NCBI GenBank assembly: GCA_044343155.1
Contig: JAVZSS010000001.1
Coordinates: forward strand, 13,901 to 77,900
Direction of reading: 5' to 3'
Source: SpSt-28 sp044343155
Lineage (GTDB): Archaea > Aenigmatarchaeota > Aenigmatarchaeia > CG10238-14 > SpSt-28
DNA length: 64,000 bases
Below the pieces are notes generated by a model. The model did not search any database, was not told the origin of the DNA, and saw only the letters and a list, made by a program, of their open reading frames with translations. Made by a program: the position numbers and the translations under genes. Below, piece by piece: positions 50,549 through 59,163 of the stretch (its first letter is position 1; each line of letters opens with the position of its first letter).

Positions 50549-50620
50549 TGGACCGGCCGGGATTCGAACCCGGAGCCTCCGCCTTGCGAGGGCGGCGATC
50601 TACCATTGATCTACCGGCCC
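50549..50620 (-). tRNA. tRNA-Ala (anticodon CGC)
   Basis: On the minus strand: acceptor GGGCCGG/CCGGTCC containing the G3-U70 identity pair for alanine, discriminator A, anticodon loop CTCGCAA giving CGC, T loop TTCGAAT; no intron. It lies between the divergent GH57 and phosphoglucose isomerase genes. Confidence 0.96.
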
Positions 50621-50648
50621 ATTTTAATTTTTAGAAAAAAAGATTATA

Positions 50649-51374
50649 ATGAAGGTAGATGGGTTAAAAATCAAAGGAGATTATATTTTGAATCTGGAGT
50701 TTGAAGAAGAACCATTCTGTTGGCAAAGAAAAATGAGTGAATTGATAAAAGAAAAGGTTATCTTGGATTTGAGAAGTGGAAGAAAGGCTCTCGAATTTTT
50801 TGGTGATAGAGTTGTTTATTTTGTTTATAATTTATGGAAAGGTATAAGAAAATACAACATTATTAAAGAAAAATTTGGGCTAAACTTTGATTTAACACTG
50901 CTTAAAAAAGGAATTTTTTCTGTAGAAAAAAATGGAGAGCTTTTTTTAACATATGGTCATAAACATGAAAAAAATAGAGGTGAATTTTACAAAGTTATTA
51001 AAAATGAATGTATAATTCTTCTTTCCGATATAGAAAAAAAGAAATCATATTTTGTTGAACTAAAAGAAGGTGATTCCATATTTATATCCCCAAGATATAT
51101 TCATCGTTTAATCTCCAAAAATGTTGATTGCTTAATTTTAGGAGTTGTTCCAGAAGATGCTGGTCATAATTATGAGATTGTAAAAAATAGAGGATTTCCA
51201 TTTCATTTTTTCCTAAAAGATAGTTGGATAAAAATAGTTGAAAATAAAAAATATAAAAATCATAAGATATTCAAAGCTTTTCCGAAAAATAGAGAAATAC
51301 CAATAGAAAAATTAAAAAAAGTTTTGTATAATCCTAAAAATTATAAGAATCTATATGACTTAAATTTCTTCTAA
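50649..51374 (+). CDS. Cupin-type glucose-6-phosphate isomerase
   Basis: A 241-residue cupin matching the archaeal metal-dependent phosphoglucose isomerase: LFLTYGHKHEKNRGEFYKV supplies the His-His-Glu metal ligands, and FISPRYIHRLI the last His. It interconverts glucose-6-phosphate and fructose-6-phosphate. The N-terminal 90 residues are a family-specific extension. Its end overlaps the convergent debranching enzyme gene by 15 bases, so it joins the glucan and glycolysis genes of this area. Confidence 0.87.
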   Translation: MKVDGLKIKGDYILNLEFEEEPFCWQRKMSELIKEKVILDLRSGRKALEFFGDRVVYFVYNLWKGIRKYNIIKEKFGLNFDLTLLKKGIFSVEKNGELFLTYGHKHEKNRGEFYKVIKNECIILLSDIEKKKSYFVELKEGDSIFISPRYIHRLISKNVDCLILGVVPEDAGHNYEIVKNRGFPFHFFLKDSWIKIVENKKYKNHKIFKAFPKNREIPIEKLKKVLYNPKNYKNLYDLNFF

Positions 51375-53300
51375 AGCAAAAATCTTGTATTCTTTTCCTA
51401 AGCTACTTTTATAATTTACTCTTAATTTTTTTTCTTTAAACTCGATAGAAATAGTAACCATATCGTCCCCTATTCTTATAGTTCTTACAAAATTTCCTTC
51501 AATTTTTGGAGAAACCTTAATAACTTTCGAAATTGCATCATATTCTAAACCTAACAATCCTTCGTCTATCGCTTTTATTATCATCGCAGAACTCCATAGT
51601 TGAATAAAAGCGCTTTCTTCTTTACCTATTGGTTTTTCTACTATTAAATCTCCGTTTTCTGAATTCCACACTTCTGGGATTGAAGAAATAGCCAAAGAAT
51701 TGCACTTATTATAAATTCTTCTCAAATTCTCCAAAGCTCTTTCTATTCTTCCTACTTTAAATTCAAGAAATGATAATAAAGCTAATAAGTGAGACCAACT
51801 AGCCCCTTTGTGATAAGATGCAGGACTGTATTCTTTAGAATTTTTTGGCAATGTAGATAAACCTACATCTGTAAGAAAAGTTTCTTCTAACTTAATAACG
51901 AAATCTTTCTTTAAAGGAATAACTTCAGCTAAAGGTAAAAATATCTGATTAATTGATGTATATTCTTTATCAAGAACGTCTAAATAATACTCATCCTTTC
52001 TAAAGTATTTAGCTATGTTTTTCTTAAGAATTTTCTTCGCTTGCTCTATCTCTTTTAAAATTTCTTTTTCTTCTATCAAGCTAAAAATTTTTGACATACA
52101 ATCTAAAGCATAATACCAAAATGCTTGAACTTCTAAACAATAGCCTTCTCTTTCTAAGGAGTCCATCCAAGTTGAATTTTTATTAGAATAAATGAAGCCA
52201 TTTTCGTTTTTATTTTTTTGGTAAAATCTGAAAATTTCTATTAGTTTTTCTTTAATTTCTTCAATAAGAAAAACTTTTCCAGTCTTTATTATGTATTTGT
52301 AAAGAGCTATTACAAACAATGGAGTTGAATCTGAAGAATTGTAATCTATATAATCTTTAGCAATAAAGTTTGGAATCATTCCATTTTTCAAATTCTTGGC
52401 AAACAATAAAATGGTGTTTTTAGCTGCATCTTCATCAAAAATATAACTCCAAATTGCTAGAAAAGAATCTCTACTCCAAACTTGAGTAAACCATGGATAG
52501 CCAGCTACAAATACTCTTTTATCTTCGAACTCAACAATATTCTTCTTCATATTGAGAATTGCTATTTTGAAAAGTTCATTTAAGTAATTAATATCACTAG
52601 AAAACATGTTTTCTTTTAAAACTTTTTCATATACTTCTCTTTTCTCTTTTTCTAAATTTTCCACATTTTTTATTATAGTCTCTACTTCAAAAACCTCCAA
52701 ATTTATAGCAAAAGCAAAATATAATACCTTAACTTCTTTGCCTTCAAGATACAAATTAATCAAAAAATTTTTCGTAACAAAACACCTTTGTGGCTCATTA
52801 CTAGGATAATGTGTTTTATAAAAGTGATAACCAATAAATTCTCCTTGATGACTTGAGTAAAATATTACCTTTCCTTTTTCGCATTTAGCAACATAATAGT
52901 TGTTTCTATAACTTATTTCATACTCTCTCTCATTCCAATTTTCATTCCAATCTCTTATGTTTAAGGCTGTTTCTAATTCTATTTTAACATTCTCTTTATT
53001 TTCATTTTTGTTTTCAATTCTAAGTTTTATAATCAAACATCTTTCTTTTTCTGGAACAAATAGTGTTTCTTCAATTTTTAAATTTTGAGTTTCATAAAAA
53101 TGTTTAAATTTTTCTAGATCTTCTTCAACAGCTTTTTGAATAGAAGGTAGCCAAACATCGTTTATCTTTATCGCATAATATTCCAAAAACTTTCTACTCA
53201 AAGACCACAACCCATTCCATTTGGATTTAAAACCACAATCTGTGAATCTGTTAAAAAAACATTTTTCTCCAACAAGAAAATAAATTTTGCTATCGTTCAT
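51360..53300 (-). CDS. Glycogen debranching enzyme (GH133-like amylo-alpha-1,6-glucosidase)
   Basis: A 646-residue archaeal debranching enzyme. The N-terminal beta-domain has WNGLWSLSRKFLEYYAIKIN; the (alpha/alpha)6 barrel has AGYPWFTQVWSRDSFLAIWS and ASYHKGASWSHLLALL, then SIPEVWNSENGDL, with the acidic residues expected of the catalytic site (Asp in SRD, Glu in PEVW). It should free glucose from alpha-1,6 branch points. No signal peptide. Confidence 0.9.
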   Translation of the reverse strand: MNDSKIYFLVGEKCFFNRFTDCGFKSKWNGLWSLSRKFLEYYAIKINDVWLPSIQKAVEEDLEKFKHFYETQNLKIEETLFVPEKERCLIIKLRIENKNENKENVKIELETALNIRDWNENWNEREYEISYRNNYYVAKCEKGKVIFYSSHQGEFIGYHFYKTHYPSNEPQRCFVTKNFLINLYLEGKEVKVLYFAFAINLEVFEVETIIKNVENLEKEKREVYEKVLKENMFSSDINYLNELFKIAILNMKKNIVEFEDKRVFVAGYPWFTQVWSRDSFLAIWSYIFDEDAAKNTILLFAKNLKNGMIPNFIAKDYIDYNSSDSTPLFVIALYKYIIKTGKVFLIEEIKEKLIEIFRFYQKNKNENGFIYSNKNSTWMDSLEREGYCLEVQAFWYYALDCMSKIFSLIEEKEILKEIEQAKKILKKNIAKYFRKDEYYLDVLDKEYTSINQIFLPLAEVIPLKKDFVIKLEETFLTDVGLSTLPKNSKEYSPASYHKGASWSHLLALLSFLEFKVGRIERALENLRRIYNKCNSLAISSIPEVWNSENGDLIVEKPIGKEESAFIQLWSSAMIIKAIDEGLLGLEYDAISKVIKVSPKIEGNFVRTIRIGDDMVTISIEFKEKKLRVNYKSSLGKEYKIFALEEI

Positions 53301-53346
53301 TTATAAATTTTATGCTGTTCTTTAAATTGCTTTATTAAATTATTTT

Positions 53347-53688
53347 ATGTTAAAGCAAGTTATAATAGTAAGAAAGGATTTAGATTGGAGCAAAGGTAAG
53401 CTAGCTGCACATGTAGCTCATGCTAGTTTAGAAGCAGCCCTAAATGTTGATAAAGAATTATTAGAAAAATGGAGAAGGTCTGGTGCAAAAAAAGTTGTTC
53501 TTAAAGTTAAAGATCTAAAAGAGTTGAGAAAAATAGAAAAAGAGTTGAGAAAAGAAAAGATAAGTTATGTAAAAATTTCCGATGCTGGATTAACTCAATT
53601 AAGAAAGGGAACTATAACTTGTATAGGAATTGGACCTATAGAAGAAAAAAGAATTGATAAAATAACTGGGGATTTAAGTCTCTTGTGA
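53347..53688 (+). CDS. pth2: Peptidyl-tRNA hydrolase 2
   Basis: A 113-residue Pth2 enzyme that releases peptides from dropped-off peptidyl-tRNA. KQVIIVRKDLDWSKGKLAAHVAHASL, in which the Lys and His residues of the active site lie, KKVVLKVKDL and ISDAGLTQLRKGTITCIGIG match the family completely. Its 3' end overlaps the convergent nuclease gene by 15 bases. Confidence 0.96.
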   Translation: MLKQVIIVRKDLDWSKGKLAAHVAHASLEAALNVDKELLEKWRRSGAKKVVLKVKDLKELRKIEKELRKEKISYVKISDAGLTQLRKGTITCIGIGPIEEKRIDKITGDLSLL

Positions 53689-54153
53689 AAGTTTATTTTT
53701 CAATAGTATAGCCAATGCACTTTTTATTACGTTTATTTGATCTTCTCTGGGGATATAAAAGTATATAGTGCGCTCGAGCATCCTTCTTACGACATTATAA
53801 ATATATAGTATTGCATCTGAATAACCTACTAGATAACAGTAAATAGCCAGCTGATATTTTCCTTTTCTTTTTTGAAAATCCAGATTCTCTTTAAATCTAT
53901 AAGTCTTAAGCTCTTCCACAACCCTTCTTTCTCTATCTACTCTGTCAGGAGACCCGTAAATTCTAACTCTAAAACCACCATATTCTATTATAGATTCATA
54001 AAGTTCACTACCATAAAATTCCAAAATTTGATGATAGTATTTTCCATTTTCATTTTTTTTGTAGTTTCTTTTTTTGTTTTTTATACTATTTTCACTTTCC
54101 ACTAAAGCATTAACCAGCCTAGTTACAGAACAGGAAAAATCAAAATCTTTCAT
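53674..54153 (-). CDS. Stand-alone PD-(D/E)XK nuclease, RecB/Cas4-like
   Basis: A 159-residue protein with all RecB/Cas4-type motifs: His41 (NGKYYHQIL), Asp70 (YGSPDRVD), Glu81-x-Lys83 (VEELKTYR) and the following Gln101...Tyr105 (YQLAIY). Cas4-type iron-sulfur Cys residues are absent apart from one N-terminal Cys, and no cas genes or CRISPR array are nearby. It is a minimal nuclease with no helicase partner, the last gene of a leftward cluster of membrane proteins. Confidence 0.78.
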   Translation of the reverse strand: MKDFDFSCSVTRLVNALVESENSIKNKKRNYKKNENGKYYHQILEFYGSELYESIIEYGGFRVRIYGSPDRVDRERRVVEELKTYRFKENLDFQKRKGKYQLAIYCYLVGYSDAILYIYNVVRRMLERTIYFYIPREDQINVIKSALAILLKNKLSQET

Positions 54154-54184
54154 TTTTTATTAAGCTAGAAAAATCTTAAATATT

Positions 54185-54775
54185 TTATATTCTTATTCCT
54201 AAAACTGTCATAATAAATTTTGTTGTTGCTAAATCTAACTCTCTTAAACTTCTTCCAGAAATGAAAACAGTGTAATTTTCTAATCTTACTAAAGTTTCAT
54301 TTGCTATTGCTGGTGGTATTATATATATTACAGGATTTGTAGAATTTCCTTTTAACTCTAAAATATCTGAAACCTCTTTTCCCTTTACTTCAACTGATAA
54401 ACCATTTAAAGTGTAAAAACTTACTAATTTAAACGTTATTTCATAAGCTTCTACTCCAATATAATGAGTTTCGTTTGTCGTGTTTAATATAGCTATTGTT
54501 ATTCTATTCAAATTTTTATTCCAAAAAACATCTTTTATAATTTCTTCATTAGGATAAACCTCTATATTTTTCGCTAATCTTAAATCTGCTCTAAACTCCA
54601 TTGGAATATTAAAGTAAACTATTTTTGTAACCGGTTGAAGAGATTTATACCAACTATATATTTGTGGTAGACAAAAATCAATAATAAAAAGTGCAAATAT
54701 TAGAACAGATATCAATATTATTTTCTTAATATCAAGGCTTATTTTAACGTCTTCTATTTTCTTTCTTTGTCTCAT
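54185..54775 (-). CDS. Single-pass membrane protein with exterior beta domain
   Basis: A 196-residue protein. A short basic cytoplasmic start (RQRKKIEDVK) is followed by one membrane helix (IILISVLIFALFIIDFCLP) and a beta-rich outer domain (about 145 residues) with Asn-x-Thr/Ser sequons. No family is recognised. It lies 13 bases after the thioredoxin-like gene, in the same unit as a GT2 glycosyltransferase. Confidence 0.6.
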   Translation of the reverse strand: MRQRKKIEDVKISLDIKKIILISVLIFALFIIDFCLPQIYSWYKSLQPVTKIVYFNIPMEFRADLRLAKNIEVYPNEEIIKDVFWNKNLNRITIAILNTTNETHYIGVEAYEITFKLVSFYTLNGLSVEVKGKEVSDILELKGNSTNPVIYIIPPAIANETLVRLENYTVFISGRSLRELDLATTKFIMTVLGIRI

Positions 54776-54788
54776 AAATTTATTTTAT

Positions 54789-55448
54789 TCAATCAATAAA
54801 TTCTTTTAATTGAATCTCATTATAAAATCCTTCAAGCTTTACTTTTTCATTTATTATGATTGTGGGAAGATAATTTACAGAAAAATATTGTTTAAGTGTT
54901 GAAACTATTCCTAACTTAGAATCCGCATCTATAGCAAAAATCATATATTTTTCCGGATTTTTCCTCTTTAACCTATCTAAAATTATACCTTGCGCTATAC
55001 AGTCGTCACATCTGTATAAAGATGTGTAGAAAAACAAAATAGTAGTTACATTATAATTACATTTTTCTCTCAAGTTTTTCATATGTAACCAAAGCTGAAG
55101 GTTTGTTAAAAAATATTTTTGTTTCAATATCTCCAAATCATAAGATTTTAGTTTAGTAGTTTCTTTAAAAGTTTCTAAGTAACTACCTAATTTACCAGCT
55201 TCTTCTGCTAATTTTGTAGTTTTTTCATTATATATCTCACAAATTTTTTCATTTTCAATTTCAAAAGATTTGAAAAATAATTCTTCTAGCATTAGATTTG
55301 AAAAATCTATTTGAAACTCTTCTAATTTTGACGCAAAAAAACCTATTCTTATTGAGTCCAAATAAATACCTATTCCTATACCTACTACAAAAACTAAAAT
55401 TGTTAAAAGTGCTGCTTTTAAATAAATTTTGGTGTCTATCTTTCCCAT
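54789..55448 (-). CDS. Membrane-anchored thioredoxin-fold protein
   Basis: A 219-residue protein with one N-terminal membrane helix (AALLTILVFVVGIGIGIYL), a helical stalk, and a C-terminal thioredoxin fold. FFYTSLYRCDDCIAQGIIL gives the redox Cys-x-x-Cys (CDDC) and NYLPTIIINEKVKLEGF the cis-Pro loop. Probably an extracytoplasmic thiol oxidoreductase or disulfide isomerase. It overlaps the GT2 gene end by 13 bases. Confidence 0.72.
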   Translation of the reverse strand: MGKIDTKIYLKAALLTILVFVVGIGIGIYLDSIRIGFFASKLEEFQIDFSNLMLEELFFKSFEIENEKICEIYNEKTTKLAEEAGKLGSYLETFKETTKLKSYDLEILKQKYFLTNLQLWLHMKNLREKCNYNVTTILFFYTSLYRCDDCIAQGIILDRLKRKNPEKYMIFAIDADSKLGIVSTLKQYFSVNYLPTIIINEKVKLEGFYNEIQLKEFID

Positions 55449-56680
55449 TTTGTTTTCGCCCTTAAAATTTCTTTAATTATACTCAAAAACCAACTGTAAG
55501 CTAATACAAAAGGATAGATAAATATTTGTACTAGGTAAGAAAATAAATTTTTCACAAAATTTTTTTCTTTACTCATTATTAGACTTAGATAAAAAATATA
55601 AGCGTACAAAATTATGTTTGCCAACCAAAACACATTAGAAACTGTTGTATATAATATTGGTGAGTCTAAATTTCTTAGATCTATTTCTGGTATTTCTATC
55701 CCTGTTTTGAAATATATAGAATACAAATCTAAAACAATTCTATAAATTGAATAAACCAAAGAAGAAATATTTATGAAAAGTAATCCAACAAAAACTACAT
55801 ATAATGGTAATGTGTAAACTCCTAAATTTCCAAATTTTGGATTAAAAAACATTTCCTTATATTCTCTAGATGTTATTATAAATCCTCTATACCACCTAAC
55901 TCTTTGCCTTATTAGTCTTTTAAAAGTTTCTGGAGTTTTTGTATAAACTATTGAATTTAAACATGTTTCAATCTTATATCCAGCTTTTTGTAACCTGAAT
56001 GTTAATTCCATATCTTCAGTTATATTTTTTTCGTCCCAACCACCAACTCTTTCTAATGCTTCCTTTCTATATAGCCCAAAAGGTCCTGGAACCACAAAAA
56101 CTGAATCCATTAAAGCCAAAACTTTTCTTAAAAATATGTTATAAAAATATTCAACTGCTTGCATTTTCTGCCAGAATGTTTTTGGTTTATATACCTTCAA
56201 ACTACTTGCAACTGCTCCAACTTTTGGATCATTAAAATAACCTATTGTTTTTTTAAGAGCATCTCTTTTAACAATAGAGTCGGCATCCATGCAAACTATT
56301 ATTTCTCCTTTTGCTTTTTTCAATCCAGCATTTAATGCAGAAGCTTTTCCCCCATTTGGTTTATCAATTATTTTAATACCATATTTTCTAAACTTTTTCA
56401 TAATTTCTAGAGTTTTGTCAGTTGAGCCATCATTTATAGCAATTATTTCTAACTTATCTTTTGGATAGTCTAAATTAAGTAAAGATTTTAAAGTAGAAGC
56501 TATAGTTTTTTCTTCATTATAGGCTGGAACCAAAATACTTACTTTTGGCAATTTTTTTGGCGGTTTAGGATCTCTAAAAACTTTCTTTCTATTCTCCAAA
56601 TAGAATAGTAAATACGTAAAAAATACAAAAAAAGAAATTATAGATGTTGCAAATGTTAAATAGTCAAACCATTTTAGCAT
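55436..56680 (-). CDS. Membrane GT2 glycosyltransferase
   Basis: A 414-residue processive-type GT2 enzyme. An N-terminal helix (TFATSIISFFVFFTYLLFYL), then VSILVPAYNEEKTI, NDGSTDKT, VCMDADSIV (DxD), EDMELTFRLQKAGY and the RQRVRWYRGF (QxxRW) motif; two or three C-terminal helices. This arrangement matches cellulose/hyaluronan-synthase-like and poly-N-acetylglucosamine-type enzymes. It likely builds a surface polysaccharide or glycolipid. Confidence 0.9.
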   Translation of the reverse strand: MLKWFDYLTFATSIISFFVFFTYLLFYLENRKKVFRDPKPPKKLPKVSILVPAYNEEKTIASTLKSLLNLDYPKDKLEIIAINDGSTDKTLEIMKKFRKYGIKIIDKPNGGKASALNAGLKKAKGEIIVCMDADSIVKRDALKKTIGYFNDPKVGAVASSLKVYKPKTFWQKMQAVEYFYNIFLRKVLALMDSVFVVPGPFGLYRKEALERVGGWDEKNITEDMELTFRLQKAGYKIETCLNSIVYTKTPETFKRLIRQRVRWYRGFIITSREYKEMFFNPKFGNLGVYTLPLYVVFVGLLFINISSLVYSIYRIVLDLYSIYFKTGIEIPEIDLRNLDSPILYTTVSNVFWLANIILYAYIFYLSLIMSKEKNFVKNLFSYLVQIFIYPFVLAYSWFLSIIKEILRAKTKWER

Positions 56681-56711
56681 AAAATATTTTTGAAAATTAA
56701 TAAATAAAGTT

Positions 56712-58058
56712 ATGGTTAAAAAGAGAATTGTAACAATTTTATCTTTTATTATATTTTTTCTAACATACTATTTCTCTATAAATTCAAAAACTTACTGGTG
56801 GGATGAGGCTGTTTATTTAGGTTTGGCTAAAAACCTAGCAAAGAAATTTTCTTATTTCATAAACTATCAGTTTCCAGAAAAGTTAACAAACTACTATGGA
56901 TACAAATTAGTTATAGATGAATCATTCAGACAACCACTTTTTCCATTTTTGCTATCTATTTTTTATTTTTTGGGAGAAAAGTTTCAAAGAATTTTGCCAC
57001 CTATTTTTGCTTCACTTTCTATATTTCTAACCTTTAAACTTGGAAAAAAAATTAAAGATGAAAATTTAGGATTAATATCAGCTATTTTTTTATCTATATC
57101 CCCTCTATTTCTTTTCTTTTCTTCTAAAATTCTAACAGAAAGTTTATCATCATTTCTAATTGTTTCTTTCTTTTACTTCCTGATTTCATATAAAAACGAC
57201 TTTAAATCTTTCTTTTTTTCATCTTTTTTTCTCTCTCTTTCAATTTTGACTAGATATACAAATTTTATTCTCTCTTTGCCTTTCCTTTTAGTATTCTTAA
57301 AATACAAAAATATTAAACATCTATTTTTAGCTATTATTGTTGCTTTTTTAGTATTTTTACCATTTCTTCTTTTTTCATATTATAGATATGGTAACCCATT
57401 TGAAGCCATTATTATTTCTTTTAAAGAGGCCTCAACAAAAAAATATTATCAGGAACCATTTTATTTTTACTTTATAAATTTAGTTCCAATTTTCGGCTTG
57501 CCAATTCTATTTTCCTTTTTTACAAAATTAAAAAAAGAAAACAAAATCTTAATTTTTACAGTAATTTTAATTTTCTTAAGTTTTTCCATTCTTTCTAGAA
57601 AAGAATTTAGATATTTAGTTCCTTATTTTCCTTTGTTTTATATAGCTTCTTCCTTAGGGCTGGTTAATTTAGAAAAGAGCAAAAAAATTTGGTTAATTGT
57701 TTTAGTCATAATTTTATTACAAATTTATCCTTGCTACAATCTTCTAACCATAAAAGAAGATAATTCAATTGTTTTGATTTCAAATTTCTTGAAAGATAAA
57801 GTTAGTGAAGATGATTTTGTAATTGCAGAAAATTATCCAGTTTTGAATTATTTAACTGGAGCAAAAGTTTTACCATACCCTAGCAGTATAGAAAACTTTT
57901 ATAAATTATTAGAAATTTTTAAACCCAAATTTGCTGTTATTGACAAAGAAATAACTTTACCAGAATATGCCAAAGAATTAGAAAAGTATGGTTTTAAAAA
58001 AATTTATGAAATAAATGAAATTAAAGTTTTGAAAATAGAAAATTTTAATAACAATTAA
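56712..58058 (+). CDS. GT39/PMT-like membrane glycosyltransferase
   Basis: A 448-residue protein with about ten membrane helices. WWDEAVYLGLAKNL (Asp-Glu in the first outer loop) and SSKILTESLSSFLI are the ArnT/PMT-family motifs for lipid-linked sugar donors. The C-terminal part is a soluble alpha/beta domain (FVIAENYPVLNYLTGAKVLP). It probably transfers sugars from dolichyl-type carriers onto proteins or lipids outside the cell. Divergent from the GT2 gene by 31 bases. Confidence 0.87.
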   Translation: MVKKRIVTILSFIIFFLTYYFSINSKTYWWDEAVYLGLAKNLAKKFSYFINYQFPEKLTNYYGYKLVIDESFRQPLFPFLLSIFYFLGEKFQRILPPIFASLSIFLTFKLGKKIKDENLGLISAIFLSISPLFLFFSSKILTESLSSFLIVSFFYFLISYKNDFKSFFFSSFFLSLSILTRYTNFILSLPFLLVFLKYKNIKHLFLAIIVAFLVFLPFLLFSYYRYGNPFEAIIISFKEASTKKYYQEPFYFYFINLVPIFGLPILFSFFTKLKKENKILIFTVILIFLSFSILSRKEFRYLVPYFPLFYIASSLGLVNLEKSKKIWLIVLVIILLQIYPCYNLLTIKEDNSIVLISNFLKDKVSEDDFVIAENYPVLNYLTGAKVLPYPSSIENFYKLLEIFKPKFAVIDKEITLPEYAKELEKYGFKKIYEINEIKVLKIENFNNN

Positions 58059-59131
58059 ATTTTCTCGATTACCCAATTGCAAAAATCTTCTGAGTTATCA
58101 AAACTAAAAATTTCCTTATCGTCAAAAGCATATTCCACCCAAACTTCCTTAGAGGTTGGATAAGATAAACCATAAGCTGAATAATAATTCTGAATTAATC
58201 TTAAAATTCTTCTACATCTCTCATAATCATTATAAGCTTTATAGAAATTTTCTCTTAACTGAATATCTCCTTGATCATAAATAGCTATAGTATCAAAATC
58301 ATCAAATTCTTCTCTAAATTTGCAAAAAGTTGTTAAGTGTCTCTTTACAACAAGATTATAACATTTTATATTTGAATCATAATTTTTAAAGAGGGACAAT
58401 AAAGTAGTTGAATACTCTTCGCAATCGGCATACTTTTGATTTAAAGTTTGATTTGGGAATAACCAAACATTATCAAAATCATAAAGATATCTAAATTCTG
58501 AATCTAACCTTCTCTTAATTTGATATAGATCTTCATAAATTATTCCTGTAAACTTTATTTTTGATTTTATTTCTTCATAATACCAGCTTACTTCATTAGG
58601 CCTGACATAGTTTGTTAACTCCACATAATAAAGAGGTTTATTAAAATTTCTTTCTTTAATATTAAACTGTAGCTCATATTCATTTGTATTTAATATATAA
58701 CTCAAATTCCAAAGATAGTATACTTTGTAATTCTTAATTAATTCATCTCTAAAGCCACACTCAGAAGCTTTAAAATTTACCCATATAATCAAAAAATCTC
58801 CCAATTCTACAATCTTTTCTTTTTCAACCTTAAATTCACCATTTGTTAAATTAAAGTAAAGAATATCTTTTCCAATAACATAAACCTCACCATTAGGGTA
58901 ACAATTTGCATATTTATCAGCAACCTTAAATTTAACCATATTTTCTTCTTTTTTAATTTCTGTTATTTGTTGTGTAACATTTTCTATAAATTTACTAACA
59001 TCTTGACCTTCTTCTTTATTTTTTGATAAATTCAACTCATTTTTTATATTCTCATTCGAAGTTCTAAAATTGAACAGTAAGAAAACTAAAAAAAGTAAGA
59101 AAAAAATAAACAAAAATTTTTTCAGCCTCAT
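58055..59131 (-). CDS. Membrane-anchored transglutaminase-like protein
   Basis: A 358-residue protein with one N-terminal membrane helix (FLFIFFLLFLVFLLF) and an exterior region. The C-terminal 160 residues fit a transglutaminase-like fold: Cys237 in QKYADCEEYSTTLLSLF, His265 in VVKRHLTTFCK, and Asp286 in IAIYDQGD. Many such archaeal proteins act as peptidases, so cross-linking is not implied. Its 3' end overlaps the convergent GT39 gene by 4 bases. Confidence 0.65.
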   Translation of the reverse strand: MRLKKFLFIFFLLFLVFLLFNFRTSNENIKNELNLSKNKEEGQDVSKFIENVTQQITEIKKEENMVKFKVADKYANCYPNGEVYVIGKDILYFNLTNGEFKVEKEKIVELGDFLIIWVNFKASECGFRDELIKNYKVYYLWNLSYILNTNEYELQFNIKERNFNKPLYYVELTNYVRPNEVSWYYEEIKSKIKFTGIIYEDLYQIKRRLDSEFRYLYDFDNVWLFPNQTLNQKYADCEEYSTTLLSLFKNYDSNIKCYNLVVKRHLTTFCKFREEFDDFDTIAIYDQGDIQLRENFYKAYNDYERCRRILRLIQNYYSAYGLSYPTSKEVWVEYAFDDKEIFSFDNSEDFCNWVIEKI

Positions 59132-59163
59132 TGAAACTATTTCTTTAATATTTTAAATTCTAT

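Noticed and set aside
53674..54153. Cas4 as evidence for a CRISPR-Cas locus
   Set aside because: No iron-sulfur Cys set, no cas genes and no spaced repeats anywhere in the window.
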